From Hirundichthys speculiger (lineage: Eukaryota > Chordata > Actinopteri > Beloniformes > Exocoetidae), in assembly GCA_018398805.1 (NCBI GenBank), contig JAGFBZ010001180.1, forward strand, positions 372,001-436,000: 64,000 bases of DNA, given 5' to 3'. Below are positions 38,417 to 49,999 of this stretch, piece by piece. The translations under genes were made by a program, and so were the position numbers. The notes beneath the pieces are model-generated. The model did no database searches, was not told the DNA's origin, and was given only the letters and a program-made list of their open reading frames with translations. How positions within the stretch are numbered: position 1 is the first letter of the stretch; every line of letters begins with the position of its first letter.

Positions 38417-38600
38417 CAGTGGTACCTCTACTTACGAACGCCTCTACATACGAAACTTTCAGGTTACGAAACGCCTCAACGGGAAAATATTTCCTCTAGT
38501 TACGAAAGATCAAAGAAAGAAAAGATCTTTCATAAGGCATTAAATATAATTAACAGAAAATAAACTTACTGTGTAGGACTAGTCGCTTGCCATGGCAGCC
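38417..38600 (+). mobile_element. Tigger-like (TcMar) fragment, left end only
   Basis: It starts CAGTGGTACCTCTACTTACG and continues with repeated TACGAA words. This matches the left end of pogo/Tigger-type elements and shares its first 14 bases with the copy at 43111. The right inverted repeat is not found. It lies in the putative intron of the TTAA element, so it inserted after that element. Confidence 0.5.
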
Positions 38601-38765
38601 TACGTTCCTGCTGCATTCTGCAGCCGACCTGGCAACCTCTGGTCGGGGAGGAGGGGGAGGGTACACGCCGCTCAACAGTATTTTGAAAGTGACTGCAGTA
38701 CCAGTTTTGGCCATAATCTTACAAACGGCTCCTTTAAGTGCCTCTGATCTCAGAGTTTTACACTT

Positions 38766-38777
38766 CAGTTCAGTGCC
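38766..38777 (+). repeat. C homopolymer
   Basis: A run of about nine to ten C, directly visible. Confidence 0.7.
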
Positions 38778-38935
38778 CCCCCCCCATCCTGGTTAAATGG
38801 CTTCCATTTAGTAAACCTCTGTGATCCCCACATTTGTAGGTGAGGCCAAAACAAACACCTGAAGCTGAAAGGGAAACGATATGTTTTCAAAGATGCAATT
38901 AAGTGAACATGAATGAATAGCTGTCATTCCACATA

Positions 38936-38962
38936 AAAAACAAACAAACAAACAAACAAAGA
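38936..38962 (+). repeat. (AAAC)n microsatellite
   Basis: About five tandem CAAA/AAAC units followed by an A-rich tail. Confidence 0.8.
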
Positions 38963-39770
38963 AAAACCAGACAACTGCATTTTTGTAGTTCGAAACTTCT
39001 TTTTTAGTTGCTCAAAGAGAAAGTTTCAAACATCAGACATATAATATTATGTGAATGTTGGGTGGAAAATTGCCAAATACTGACAACTTGTTGACATCCG
39101 GCTTGCCTTTTGTGTTTGCGTGTTTGAACCATGTGCATCCTTTGTCGTGCCTCCTGGAGTGTTTTTGTTCATGCTCACACACAGCTGCGACCGTCTTTCT
39201 CCATATCACGCTATCAAGCTTCCTTTACATGCAAAACAATATAATCCTGCTTGTTTTAGACACTCAGCTGATGATTACTGACTCAGATTTATCCGGACAC
39301 AGCTGTAAAGAGGAACGGTGACTTCACAAAGACAAAGCAACGGCATTGGTTGGTTCTGAGAAACCCAGCGCTGACTTCTTCCTGGCTGCTATTTATCGGT
39401 ATTCTGCAATATGCAACTGTGATAACCGTGTACTAAATTAACTTATCTTCATGTCCCAAGACATTGTAAACACTTACATCATAGTATCAAAGAGCCTAAC
39501 AGACGATTCTTTCCAACCAACAGTAAATTATATATTTTTATTTAATTCCCCACACAGACAATAAAATTGCACACTATGTAAGCTACCAAATGGAGACAGG
39601 ATATCATAATCAGTACCACAGGAAGTGGGGTGCTGCAGCACCTCAAAAATGTAAAAAAAAAAAAAAAAAAAACATTGAAAAAGAGGGAGAAATAAATGTG
39701 GGAGGAAAAAATGAAAATGTTTAAAATTTACTATAAATTCTAGTAGTCTGGTTTAATGTTTATTTCAGTA
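38963..39770. other. Unannotated noncoding stretch
   Basis: No gene is recognised. An A homopolymer of about 21 bases lies at 39651-39671, with AAAATGT sequence before it. It could be the tail of an old retroposed fragment, but no body is recognisable. Confidence 0.4.
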
Positions 39771-39773
39771 TTA

Positions 39774-40080
39774 TTCAGTGGCGGGCCATGCATTTGGTAC
39801 CTGGGCCTTCAGAGCGGGTTTAACTACTTAATCCACCATGATGACGTTATAATTAAACAACCCACCAATACAAAAAAGGAATATAACAAGAAGAGGGCGC
39901 TGCATATTTTAGAGATTAATGCATCACTGTTTATTCATCAATTAGCCTACTAATGACTAATTATAAAGAACGTATCATATTGAAAGTGAATACCCTTGTT
40001 ATTAAAACAAGAAACCCAGCTGAGACAACTCAAAGTCTTGTAAGTGCAGGTGGTAAGACACTTTTCCTTTCATAGGCTGC
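39774..40080 (+). repeat. Possible hAT-like dispersed repeat
   Basis: The segment opens TCAGTGGCGGGCCATGCATT, the form of a CAGTGGCGG hAT-type terminus seen in fish repeats. Its body, with AAACAACCCACCAATACAAA and GAGGGCGCTGCATATTTTAG, resembles a dispersed sequence I recall from percomorph genomes. The right boundary and target duplication were not found. Confidence 0.35.
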
Positions 40081-40212
40081 CACCATGGATTGTGCCTTTA
40101 CACACGATGTTCAGCACCGCAGTTACATGGACAGCTCAGCTGTGCTAAACTAATGTCCTAATGGACAGTTACACTGACTCTGTGGCACATTGTTTGTTCC
40201 TGTTTCATTACA

Positions 40213-40575
40213 TCTTTTTTGTTAAGATTTTTGCAGGCTTTGTGGCTGGTTCATTGTTATCAATCATCCGGTTATTCAGTGGTGAATTTAAAGTTCATTT
40301 CGGGTTTTCATTGAGAACTGATCTGATGTCTCATGTTTTGTTGCAAAATTTTCTTTTTGTTTCTGATAACATATAATGCATATGGCTTCCATTTTTGTGA
40401 AAATTGAAATTACTGCAGGCTCTATGGCTGGTTCATTGTTAGTAGCTAAATCAGCGACGAATGTAAAGTCCATTTGGAGTTTTCTTTGAGAACTGATCTG
40501 CTGTCTGTCTGTTGAAAGATTTTGTCGTTGTTTCTAATAGATTATGTAACACATATGTGGCAACTATTACGTGGC
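40213..40575 (+). repeat. Two-unit diverged tandem duplication, period about 182 bp
   Basis: Unit 1 (about 40213-40394) and unit 2 (about 40395-40575) align along their length. Both have GCAGGCT(T/C)T(G/A)TGGCTGG, then TTCATTGTTA, then GAGAACTGATCTG(A/C)TGTCT, then TTTCT(G/A)ATA and TATG(T/C). GCAGGC starts at 40233 and at 40415, giving the period. Divergence is substantial, so the duplication is not recent. No family is recognised. Confidence 0.8.
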
Positions 40576-40934
40576 TCTGATCATAATAAAGTTCTTGTGT
40601 CATATATCATAATAAGTATCATTATTCAGTAATGTCTGATGTATTTGGTATTCGTGAACTGCCTGTCAATTCTACTGGTAGTGCAGATTCCTTGATGACT
40701 GACAGGTGTCAGTCATCTAAATCTGTAAAGGGATGGGGGGGATACTTGTACTTTGTGTCATACATTCAACAAGAAAGCAGTTTAAGATGATTTGAGACAC
40801 GGTGCGTTATCCTGCTGAAAGCAGCCATCAGAAGATGGGAACACTGTAGTCATAAAGGGGTAGAGATGGTCAGCACCAATACTCAGGTAGGTTGTGGTGT
40901 TTAAACCAGGCTGAATCTAAGGGGCCCAAAATGT

Positions 40935-40936
<2 letters not shown>

Positions 40937-40985
<49 letters not shown>

Positions 40986-41002
40986 TATCTATATATATAT
41001 AG

Positions 41003-41048
<46 letters not shown>
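40937..41048. repeat. (TA)n microsatellite, imperfect
   Basis: More than 100 bp of TA repeats, interrupted at the centre by AAATATATCT and AGATATATAA. The centre is itself self-complementary. Open frames here are artefacts. Confidence 0.95.
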
Positions 41049-41051
<3 letters not shown>

Positions 41052-43105
41052 TTGACATTTCTGCTGTAATCTCACATAGGTTACATTTATTTTGTTACCA
41101 GAGTTAATAAAAAATGCTTTTTAGTTACTGAGATATACTCAAACAGGAATTGTAAAAATTAACCTGAAGATAAGAAAGAAATTGGTTGAGCATATTTTCT
41201 GTTTAGGGTTTATTCTGTGAAGAAGATTGAAGGAACCAAACTTGTCTACTTGTGGGAGTGAACTTTTATGACAGTTAGGGACCAATGAGAGGAGATGCTG
41301 TCAAGTTTTAAGAAGAAGTTATCACAAGCAAGGTAGTGAAAACAGCTGAAACAATGTGGAGAAGCTATTTGGTATGTTTTGCTCTTGTTGTGACGATGGA
41401 AGTCTTCAAGTGACAATTAAGAAGTGAGTCTAATGATTCACAAGTTCTCAGCCACCCATCTGCTCCACCGCTATTCAACTACCCAACCAGCCTACCTGGC
41501 ATCTGCTGCCCACTTCTTTATGAATAAATTCAGCACAAGCGGGTGCTGATTCCCATAGAAATAGCCCATAAGTGTCATGATCAATGCATAAAAGTTAGCA
41601 GCCCTGATCATTATTAGCAATTTGGTCTTTGCAGTGTGATCTATCACTCATCTAAGAGCTGAAAATGAAGGTTAGCTAAAAGGAACCTCCCAATATTAGA
41701 AGATACCATATTATAGCACAATGTTGCTGCGCCAGAGAAAATAGGCAGGCCTCTGTTATCTACCGATAGGTGGAGATCTGGGCAGACCAGACTGGCCTGT
41801 TTAAGGCTCCCTATTCACTAAATCAGGAATAAGGTGTGCGGTCATACTACAGGCCCTTTTTAAGACCAGTCTGATACTTCCAAAAAGAAAACGGACAACT
41901 TCTTTTCCCCAGAAAATGTTAAGAGGCTCTGGCTTAAACTCACTGAACATTTTTTTTCCCTCCAATGTTCACTTGTACTCAGTTTCACTTGTTCTCAGTT
42001 CAGATGAAATCCTGCTTCCTTTCTATGAAAATGGTTACTTTCTTTTAGTTTGCATCCATACAAGCAATCTCTTCCTCTTCTGCTTGTATTTTCTTGTTCA
42101 CCTCTTCCACACATTAGCTTGACAGCACATAGCTCTTCATCAGGTGTGGGCTGTCAGGTTCTCTTGCACATTGAGACGATTACCTTGTCCCCTGATTACC
42201 ATCATAAGGGGAGGGGGAGATATTTTTTCCTCACAAATTAGTGAATAAATAGATAGCCCACAACCACTTCCACCATTCACCCCTTTCTTTACTAACTCCA
42301 CCCATCAACCCTGTGCCTAATGACGGGGGCTGGTGAGTGGTAATGAAAAACTATACATCACAATCAGCCGGACAGTCCTATTCATGGCTATGCATTATGC
42401 TCACTAGTCATAATCATTGCAGCTCTGACAGAAGGGATTTGGAGAGGGAAGTAGATGGGGAAAAGGGGAGATATGGAGAAAGGAGAAGTGTAATAGAAGA
42501 ACAGGTGATGTGAAATGGGTTGGAGAAAAGTAGAAATTATGAATTTGGAAAAAAAAAAGGAAATGGAAATAGAGGGCACAAAAGACAGATGCCTGAGAGG
42601 AGAAATGGAAGGAATGACACTCAGGACAGAACAGTTACTGTTCTGTTTTATGTTGCATTTATTTTTTTGAAGCATTACCTCTGTATTGAATATACTTGAC
42701 ACAGGCTAGTACCTCTGCACAGTTGTGTATCCTGGCTCACAATATTTTCCTCTCATTAGGATGTGCTAGTTACATTGTATTGAGAACTTCACCAGACCTC
42801 CTGAAAGCCTCATAGGGGTTATTATGCTAGTTATTGCACAATCTTTGGGAGTTTTTTTTCTTTTTTTAGTGTTTGGTTCAATACATTTTCCTTCACAGAG
42901 CAATTATAACAGCATTAGTGGTATTATTTCTAACTCATCTGTATGCATCTGCTTGTCATACAGACGCTCTGGTGACAATTACTTTAGCAAGGGACTGCAA
43001 CAAGATTCTTTGGACACAAAAGAAAAAGATTTCACAAAAGTAAATGTCAAAATGACAGCCAATCTCTAATTTTGGTGTGGTCTGGGCTACAGGATAAGAT
43101 ATTGA
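41049..43105. other. Noncoding stretch, parts possibly conserved
   Basis: No gene is recognised. The part at 41500-41850 lacks simple repeats, has mixed composition and is the most enhancer-like block of the window by eye. A purine-rich run lies at about 42428-42620. Confidence 0.45.
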
Positions 43106-43110
43106 AGTTA

Positions 43111-43300
43111 CAGTGGTACCTCTAATTATGAAATTATTTGGTTCTGGAAGTAGTTTCGTAACCTGAAAATTTCGTAAGTAGAGACGCGTTTTCCATGTAA
43201 ATGCCCCAATCCGTTCCAAGCCCCCCAAAGTTCGGACATAATTTTTTTTATAAATTATAAATAATACATGAAATGACATAAAAACCTGTAAGAAATACAT
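43111..43300 (+). mobile_element. Tigger-like (TcMar) fragment
   Basis: It starts CAGTGGTACCTCTAATTATG right after a TA dinucleotide, the target duplication expected for Tc1/mariner-superfamily elements. TTTCGTAACCTGAAAATTTC, GTAAGTAGAGACG and CCAATCCGTTCC follow, as in pogo/Tigger-type repeats. The right end is missing. It runs into LINE-like debris. Confidence 0.55.
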
Positions 43301-43304
43301 GATG

Positions 43305-43738
43305 GAACTAGAAAAGCACTCGGAGAGCACAGACCTCCACCGAGGCAAATAATTATCGAAAATTTAAAAGTGATCCAGAGGTACAATAGTGCTCATCTGC
43401 AAACAGAACACCAAGGTTAGGGTTCAATTTTAATCTTAGAGCTCTCTATACTTAAGAATAATGCTAGTATAATGAACTGGCATAGTATATATTATCAATA
43501 AAATATTAATGAAACTAGAAAAGACCTCTGCCAAGCGCAACAATTTTCGAAAATTTGAAAGTGAATCCAGGATTTCTTCCAGATCACACCCAAAATGAAA
43601 TAAGTTCCTCCTTTTCACATTTCCGACAACTCCTGAAAATTTCATCAAAATCCATCCATAACTTTTTGAGTTATCTTGAACACAGACAGACAGACAGATA
43701 AACGTCGGCAAAAACATAACCTCCTTGGCGGAGGGAAT
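43305..43738 (+). repeat. LINE-like 3' tail, two overlapping partial copies
   Basis: GAACTAGAAAAG...ACCTCC(A)CCGAGGC...CGAAAATTTAAAAGTGATCCAG at 43305-43375 is repeated as GAAACTAGAAAAG-ACCTCTGCCAAG...CGAAAATTTGAAAGTGAATCCAG at 43507-43573. The second copy continues with AAAATTTCATCAAAATCCAT, TTTTTGAGTTATCTTG, repeated ACAG and CCTCCTTGGCGGAGG. This end is very widespread in animal genomes. I believe it belongs to a non-LTR retrotransposon but cannot fix the clade. Confidence 0.5.
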
Positions 43739-43854
43739 TAATGTGTGTTAGCATAAACCCAACTGCATCACACACAGTGAACTAACAAGCTCATATCTTT
43801 ATTCTGTTCAGAAAAGCTGGATCTTGAAGATCCTTGCAAAGATGACCTTGAAAT

Positions 43855-44060
43855 TCTGGAGAAAATGCACCTATACCTTATCTATGCCTTCTTCTTCTTG
43901 TTCAGGGTCACTGGAATCCACTGAAGCTGATTCCAGTTCTCTTTATGTGAGAGGCAGGGGTTCATACATTGAACCAAAATGGTCAAGAGAAAACAAATTA
44001 AACACTTGTGAGACAGAGTCAGAGCACAGGCCTAAATCCCATGAGAATGTGTGCAAGGAA
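43855..44060 (+). repeat. Degenerate widespread teleost repeat
   Basis: GGGTCACTGGAATCCACTGA, AGCTGATTCCAG, then GTGAGAGGCAGGGGTTCATA resembles the ubiquitous fish sequence with 'ggagcctatcccagctg ... gcgagaggcggggtaca'. The 125-codon frame that crosses it is therefore probably noncoding. Confidence 0.4.
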
Positions 44061-45270
44061 CTAAAAACCAGAGGGACGACAAGCAAGTCTTACGGTTCCT
44101 CCTCAACGATCAAGAGGAGAGAAAGAAAGCTTGTTTGTTTTTATGAGAAGTATTTGATTTCTGCGATAGCAGAAATGAATGGTTTTGCCATTAATTTCTA
44201 AGAAAGTGTAGGCATATTGTTTCACATTAAAATTTTAACAGGGTGATAAAAAAAAAGAACAAATATAAAACCACCACACTGTGTTGGTGTGAGGGGCAGG
44301 CTGGGACTGGGAATGATTAGGACCACACTGGACCGATGAAATCCAGTGAGTTCTTGGATGCTGCAGGTTGTGAACTGGGTTGGAAAGGTGTGGGGATGCA
44401 ACACGGTCCAGGCGGAAGTGGGGTCCAGGAAGGTTGTTTTAGAGCGGAAGGCATGTCTCGCAACAACAACAGTTGTATTCCATCCTGTTGCAGACAAAGA
44501 CCTTTGGTGGTAAACGGGAAATGACGTAAGGTTCAGGCTCTGGTGAGCAACCATATGCCTTGGGGAGACGCCTCAGTCCTGTGGAGAATAGAGGACAGGC
44601 ATTCAGTGCCAGAAGGCTTACTACCAACTTTATCTACTGTGCACAATTAGAAATGAATAGACTTGGAGAGATCTTTTCTATGATATAATCTGTCCAAAGC
44701 CCATCAAGTAAGCTTTGCTGCATGTCCAGTATCAATGCTAAACACCATTATTTTTATTGAACATACATTTAACATTCAACATATGCACATCAAAACTTCT
44801 GGAAAAAAAAATGATAATAAAGCATCAACATTTTCTTGCCATTCCCGGTAATTGGTTTATTAATTCACCAATTTTATAAATTCATGGTTATTGCAACAGC
44901 TCTAGTGTGTAGCAAAGTTAGCGCCTATTAGAATGAACACCAATTAGCCGTAGGTGGTAGTGGTCAACCAATCAATCTGGCCAATTATTTTGTCATTCTG
45001 AGCCAGTCAGCATAGGCCAATATATTTTACACCATCGGCAGCTGCTTCCTTCAAAAGCAGTAAACAAGGGGTGAATGGACACAATTCCCCAATGCAGTCA
45101 ATGTGGCTTTTGTGGAACAATATTACTGCTCACCTTTGTGACAAATTTGCTAGTGCGTGAGTAGACTGTAGCAGGTTCAGTGCAACTGGGAAATATGCCA
45201 AGCTGCTGGATGCACCATTATCTGAGAGGAAGCAGTGAGCCATAAATACTGAGCTTTCAAATCTCAGTAT
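44061..45270. other. Unannotated noncoding stretch
   Basis: I see no gene or named repeat here. The frames at 44222-44554 (minus) and 44336-44524 (plus) lie opposite each other and resemble nothing known. Confidence 0.4.
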
Positions 45271-45275
45271 ATTTA

Positions 45276-46038
45276 CCGTATTTTCCGGACTATAAGCCGC
45301 TACTTTTGTCCCATGCTTTAAACCATGAGGCTTATACAGAGATGTGGTTTTCTATGAATTTTTCTTCAGCCCTCAGGGGGCGCTCTAGCAGGAAGTGCAA
45401 AAACCAAAAACAAACAAAGTAGTTAAAAGCTATTATGTTTTTGATTAAGTAGCCTATGTTGGCTGTGCTACTCTATATTAATTTTGTTAGCATCAATACC
45501 TATTATTAATGGACAAACTGATTGATAAATTTGTCCAGTCAGTTTGTTGGTTCCCCAGCGGATTTCCGGGCTCTGAGCGGACCCACTACAGAGGTAAGGT
45601 TTTAATTCCAGATGCGGACCGGTGTAGCCAGCGGGTCCGCAATCCGGCTCCAAAGCGGATCTGGCACCGAGTGCAAGTGGACCCTGATACAGGTCCGTTC
45701 CGGATGTCTTTGCTGTGTGGGGTGGTTTCAGTACACAGGAGGAGGAAAAATAAAGCAACTTGGTTTTAGTGTACAGGAGGAAAATGAAACCATGAAATGA
45801 CCATCAATGACTTTTGTTTTGTTTGATCAGCACTTTTACTGCCGTGTTACAGTTATCAGTTCAGGTATATGAATAAACACTTATGGTTAAATCTTTCGAC
45901 GTAAATATCTTATTTCTCAGCCTGGATACCGGCGGCTTATAGTCCGGTGCGGCGTATATGTGACAAAATATATATTTCGTTTAAATTTTAGTGGGTGCGG
46001 CTTACATTTAGGTGCGCTTTATAGTCCGGAAAATACGG
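45276..46038. mobile_element. TA-flanked inverted-repeat DNA element (763 bp)
   Basis: CCGTATTTTCCGGACTATA at the left is exactly inverted as TATAGTCCGGAAAATACGG at the right, with TA on both sides (45274-45275 and 46039-46040). Subterminal GCGGCTTATAGTCC/AAGCCGC words repeat the end sequence. This is a family with many copies in vertebrates. The TA duplication points to the Tc1/mariner superfamily, but I cannot name it. The GC-rich interior at 45540-45780 differs from the ends and carries no recognised protein. Confidence 0.75.
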
Positions 46039-46039
46039 T

Positions 46040-49000
46040 AGTTGATTATGCACATATAATTAGTTGAATTTTATTCTTCCTGAGAAATGTTAGTTTTAGA
46101 TGAAATTTTAACTCACAGTTACCGTTAATGAAGATACTTCAGTATGAATTGTTTGACATTAACCACTTGACCAGCTAAAAAAAAAGTTAACCAAACACCC
46201 AAGCCCAATGTGATCCACAAGTCTGTTGCAGGCATCATAATCATAAATGTTTTACATCTCAAATTCCACAATGACATCTTATCCAGTTAGCTTCCTTTTC
46301 TCTCTAGAACAGCTGCCTTTTCATATCTTAACCATCTTAAAGTACAGAGATTCTTGACAACAGCTGGATAGAGGTCCCTGGACATGCAGCCTGTCCAGTG
46401 TGAGCATGTGTTTGAGACTGTTGATGGATGAAAATGATCATTTGGGTACTGGTCTTAGGCTGGTGGATCTTGCCATAGCTTTGTGTTTGTGTGACATTAC
46501 ATTTACTGTAGAGTCATCTTCTTTGTATAAAAGGGGTAAAAAAATACAAAGTTTTTTTTCTTCAAGATTTTGTATCCTCTCTATTTTATTCTATTTTGTT
46601 TTAATTTATTTTATTTTATCAAGTTTTATTCCAATGTCATGACTGAAATAAAATGAGAAAGCAGTACTTTTTTCTTATTTGTTCCTTCTTCTCTGTCTGC
46701 ATTCATTAACAAATATGGACACTAGGGGAGAGCTGTATTTCTGAAGCTCGTTAACCAGAATATCCCCTTCACATTGGCCTATTTGGCAGCAACCGCATGC
46801 TGAGCCTCTCCTCCTTTACACCATCTTTAGGACCGTAAACGGGGACGCTGTGTTAGGATATCCATCACTTTGCATGTTTGTTGGAGGCTGGTAGGTAGCA
46901 AGAAAGCAGGGATAGAGCAAAAAAAAGAAAAGGTTGGCAGGGAGAAAAAAGAATGACCCGCACAAAATAAGGAAATAACAGAGGTGTACCGGGCACACAT
47001 ACACACAAGTTCACCCAGAATCCTTTAAGGAAGCTTTGTATGAGGACAAAGCTGTGTAATAAAAGTCGGATCACATAATCACTTCGGCTCCAGCAAAAAA
47101 CTCAACTAGCTAAAATACCCAGGGGACAAATAATAATGTTCTCCCATCAAACATGTTGGGACCGTCTGTTGCAGGTGTGTGTGTGTAGCAGCACAGTAAG
47201 AGAGGGGAAAGAAATGGATATGGGGAAACATTTATATCTCACACACGAGCGTGCTCATCAGCGCTGGTTCACACACACTTTCCCCTCAGTCTGTTTTTAT
47301 AGACTGGTCGCTTACAAGACACCAAATGTCACCGCTGTTGTTAATCCCTTACAGCATGCCTAATGAGAGCATACTTCACGCAGTCACCTTTGAGGGTCTC
47401 TGTGTGTCTGCGCGTGTGTGTGTCTGCGTGCGTGCACGTTCAGTATTGAGGCTATATATTAACATATCTTTGAGGGGCGATGCATGCATGTGTGAGGTGT
47501 TGTGTTGTGCGTCACCTCTGACCTTGCCCTCACCCTCATCTCAGTCCATCTCATTAAAAATGTATACCTAATCACACAACCTCCTCACAAACGCTTTCTC
47601 TCGCATATTTGCATTCAGTAAATTCTGGCAAGCAACAAGGTCGAGGTGTGTAGATGAAGAGAGGGCTGGTTTGGTACTGGATGGAAACGGACGGCAAAGG
47701 AAACGATGGTGGTTTTAAAAGACAAAAAAATGAAAGTTATTATTTTGGGTTAACTGATTTCCTTCATTTATGAAGTAGACCTTTCTTTTCCCCTTCCTCA
47801 ATCTTCCACAATGTGTCTTTCTCTGTGTCTTTGTGTACAGTGAGTCTTGATCGAATCTGACCTCATGACAATGATGTGCTCCAGTGATAAAACACAGCTG
47901 TGGCCTCCTGTAAAACACCACACATCCCTAGCATTAATTATTGACAACTAGGGTGAGGGAGCTGCTGGAGGGGTTTACAAGGGGAGAAAACATCACTCTG
48001 AACACCAGCATAATTAATCTGAACTGGACGCTGGATGGCAGTCAAAGTAGCTTTTGGGTGTCTTACCAGAAAGAAAATAGCCAGTGTTTGGTAGTTTTCT
48101 GCCAGCACTAGAACATATTTTTGCACTTGTCTACAAGAAACAATCTTAACTACTGAACACTGACTGAACGTCTCCTTTAAAGTAATTTGAAACTTCTATT
48201 TAGGGTCTGTGTCCATAGGCTGCTGTTTTTACACTAAAAGCACACACAAATTAATGTTCACAGCACCTCTTTCAATTGACAGGTTATATTCCATAAGTTC
48301 TGTGCCCTTCTATGATATCGGTTGGTGAAAAGGTGGGATGACATTGATGAGGGTAGCAGTGTGGCAAAACCTGAATATGTTTTTATTTTATTTTCTAAGG
48401 CTTGAACGTGTTATTTTTTTAATTGTATGACTCTGTGTGGGTTATCAGACATGAACACATTAAATTTAATTTTGTAATCTGTTCAAATCTAACAAAATAC
48501 TTGTATGTTTACTCCATAAAAATGTCCAAATGACGAAATTCCCAATATTTTCCTTAAAGACTTACATTTCCATTATCTGCTGTTTGGCCATGGACAGATG
48601 GTACTGATCCTCTTTTTTTCAAATCGTTGAGTTAAACTGTTCCAGTTTATTAAAACAGGACTGCAGGTTGGAATGCTGAAGTAATGGAACAGCAAGCCAG
48701 TTGTTTTGTTGTTATACCAAAATACCAAAATAAATAAATTGCATAAAAGTTTCTCTCTTACATATTGCCTTAACAAACCCTTGTCTTCAGTGTCGGCCCA
48801 TTACTTTATATTTAAGGTGTACAGAGACTAATCCCTGAATCACTCCGGCCACTAAAGGCCCATGTTTCAACTGCACTGTATTTAATCTGTCCTCAGCCTG
48901 GCCTCAGTTTAAACTGGGAGCATTTCAGAAGCTGAACGCTTCCAACTGCTGCCTGCTTGGCTGGGTTTGTGAGCGTACAAGTTGACCTGAAAGTTTCAAG

Positions 49001-49962
49001 ATGTTGGAGGATCACAACATCAGTCTGAACATTTCAAATCTAATTAGAAGTTTATTATCTCCTTCCACTCATATCTCATCATGTCTTGTCATATCTGCTG
49101 TTATCCTTTGCAGTAAAGCATATTCAAGCCAGTCTTCTTTTTGACAGGCATGTTGAATAATACTAATAAAAAAACATGGTTTAAACTAACTGAAACATTA
49201 GAAGAGGTTGTAGTGAATATGGTTAGTTCAGCAGCTTCAAGTTGATGAGATGTTACAACAGACATTCAAACAAGAACGCAACAAGGTGACAAACGGCGTG
49301 AGCAAAGTCATGATCTATAGGTAAAGAGGGGGTCAGCTTGAGCGTCTGTGTGACCATATTTGTAGGTTTGGGATAGTGTATGAAAATCCAAGCCCAAGAC
49401 AATGGCCTATCAGATTGGAACTGACTTCACCTTGTATCTTTTGGCCTTGGCTTGTGACAATAGATTGGACAGGAAATCCAATGGCAAGTTGTGAGACAAG
49501 GAGAGCAAGAGAGGGGGATGGAGGAGAGAAGAAAACAAATTGCCAATCTTTGCAGTTGTGTAGTTGTGTGTGTTTGTGAACATTTAGATTACCTTGTCTG
49601 GTAATGCATGCATGTCTGAGAACAAGTGTGTGTTTTAAAAACGTCTTTTAAATAAACATGTATTTACCTAAATTTTTTTTTTGACAGGATTTGCTGTGCA
49701 GCTAAGGGCAAGTCTTTGTCAGTGAACGTGAATGTGTGTGGGTGTGTTTGTGTGGCAGATGACCTGGCCCATTCTAATCTGTGGCAGGGAGAAGATGTGG
49801 TGAAAACCATTATCACTGTCTCCCTGTCGCTGATAACAGCCCGCTAATCTGTTTGCTGGAGGTATTGAACAAATGCATTTGTGGCATGGACAGACAGAGA
49901 GAGAGTAGAGCGACGGGATGAATGGGGAGGTGGGAGTTGCTGGGGGTGTATGTGTGTCTGCG
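46040..49962. other. Long unannotated noncoding stretch
   Basis: I see no gene or named transposon in 3.9 kb. TTTTATT-type units lie at 46576-46630 and imperfect TG/CG words at 47396-47445. The part at 48790-48970 is a unique-looking block of mixed composition. Confidence 0.45.
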
Positions 49963-49992
49963 CATGGATGGGGGGGGGGGGGGTGCGGGGGT
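49963..49992 (+). repeat. G-run (14 G) with adjoining G5
   Basis: A run of fourteen G at 49970-49983 is followed by TGC and five more G. This may form a G-quadruplex on the plus strand. The opposite-strand 127-codon frame (49813-50196) owes its proline and serine content to this composition and is not a gene. Confidence 0.8.
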
Positions 49993-49999
49993 TGTCAGC

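Larger units (their letters stand above)
37885..38733 (+). mobile_element. TTAA-flanked element (Kolobok/piggyBac type) carrying an exon
   Basis: AGGAGCCGTATGTAAGA at the left is inverted at the right as TCTTACAAACGGCTCCT (16 of 17 match). TTAA flanks both ends (37881-37884 and 38734-38737). TTAA duplications occur in piggyBac and Kolobok elements, and the AGG start favours Kolobok, though this is tentative. It holds an ATG-initiated exon with a strong splice donor and, downstream, a Tigger-like insertion. No full transposase is present. Confidence 0.7.

Noticed and set aside
42956..43348. 130-codon frame on the minus strand
   Set aside because: It runs across the Tigger-like fragment and into the LINE-like debris, so it is a repeat shadow.
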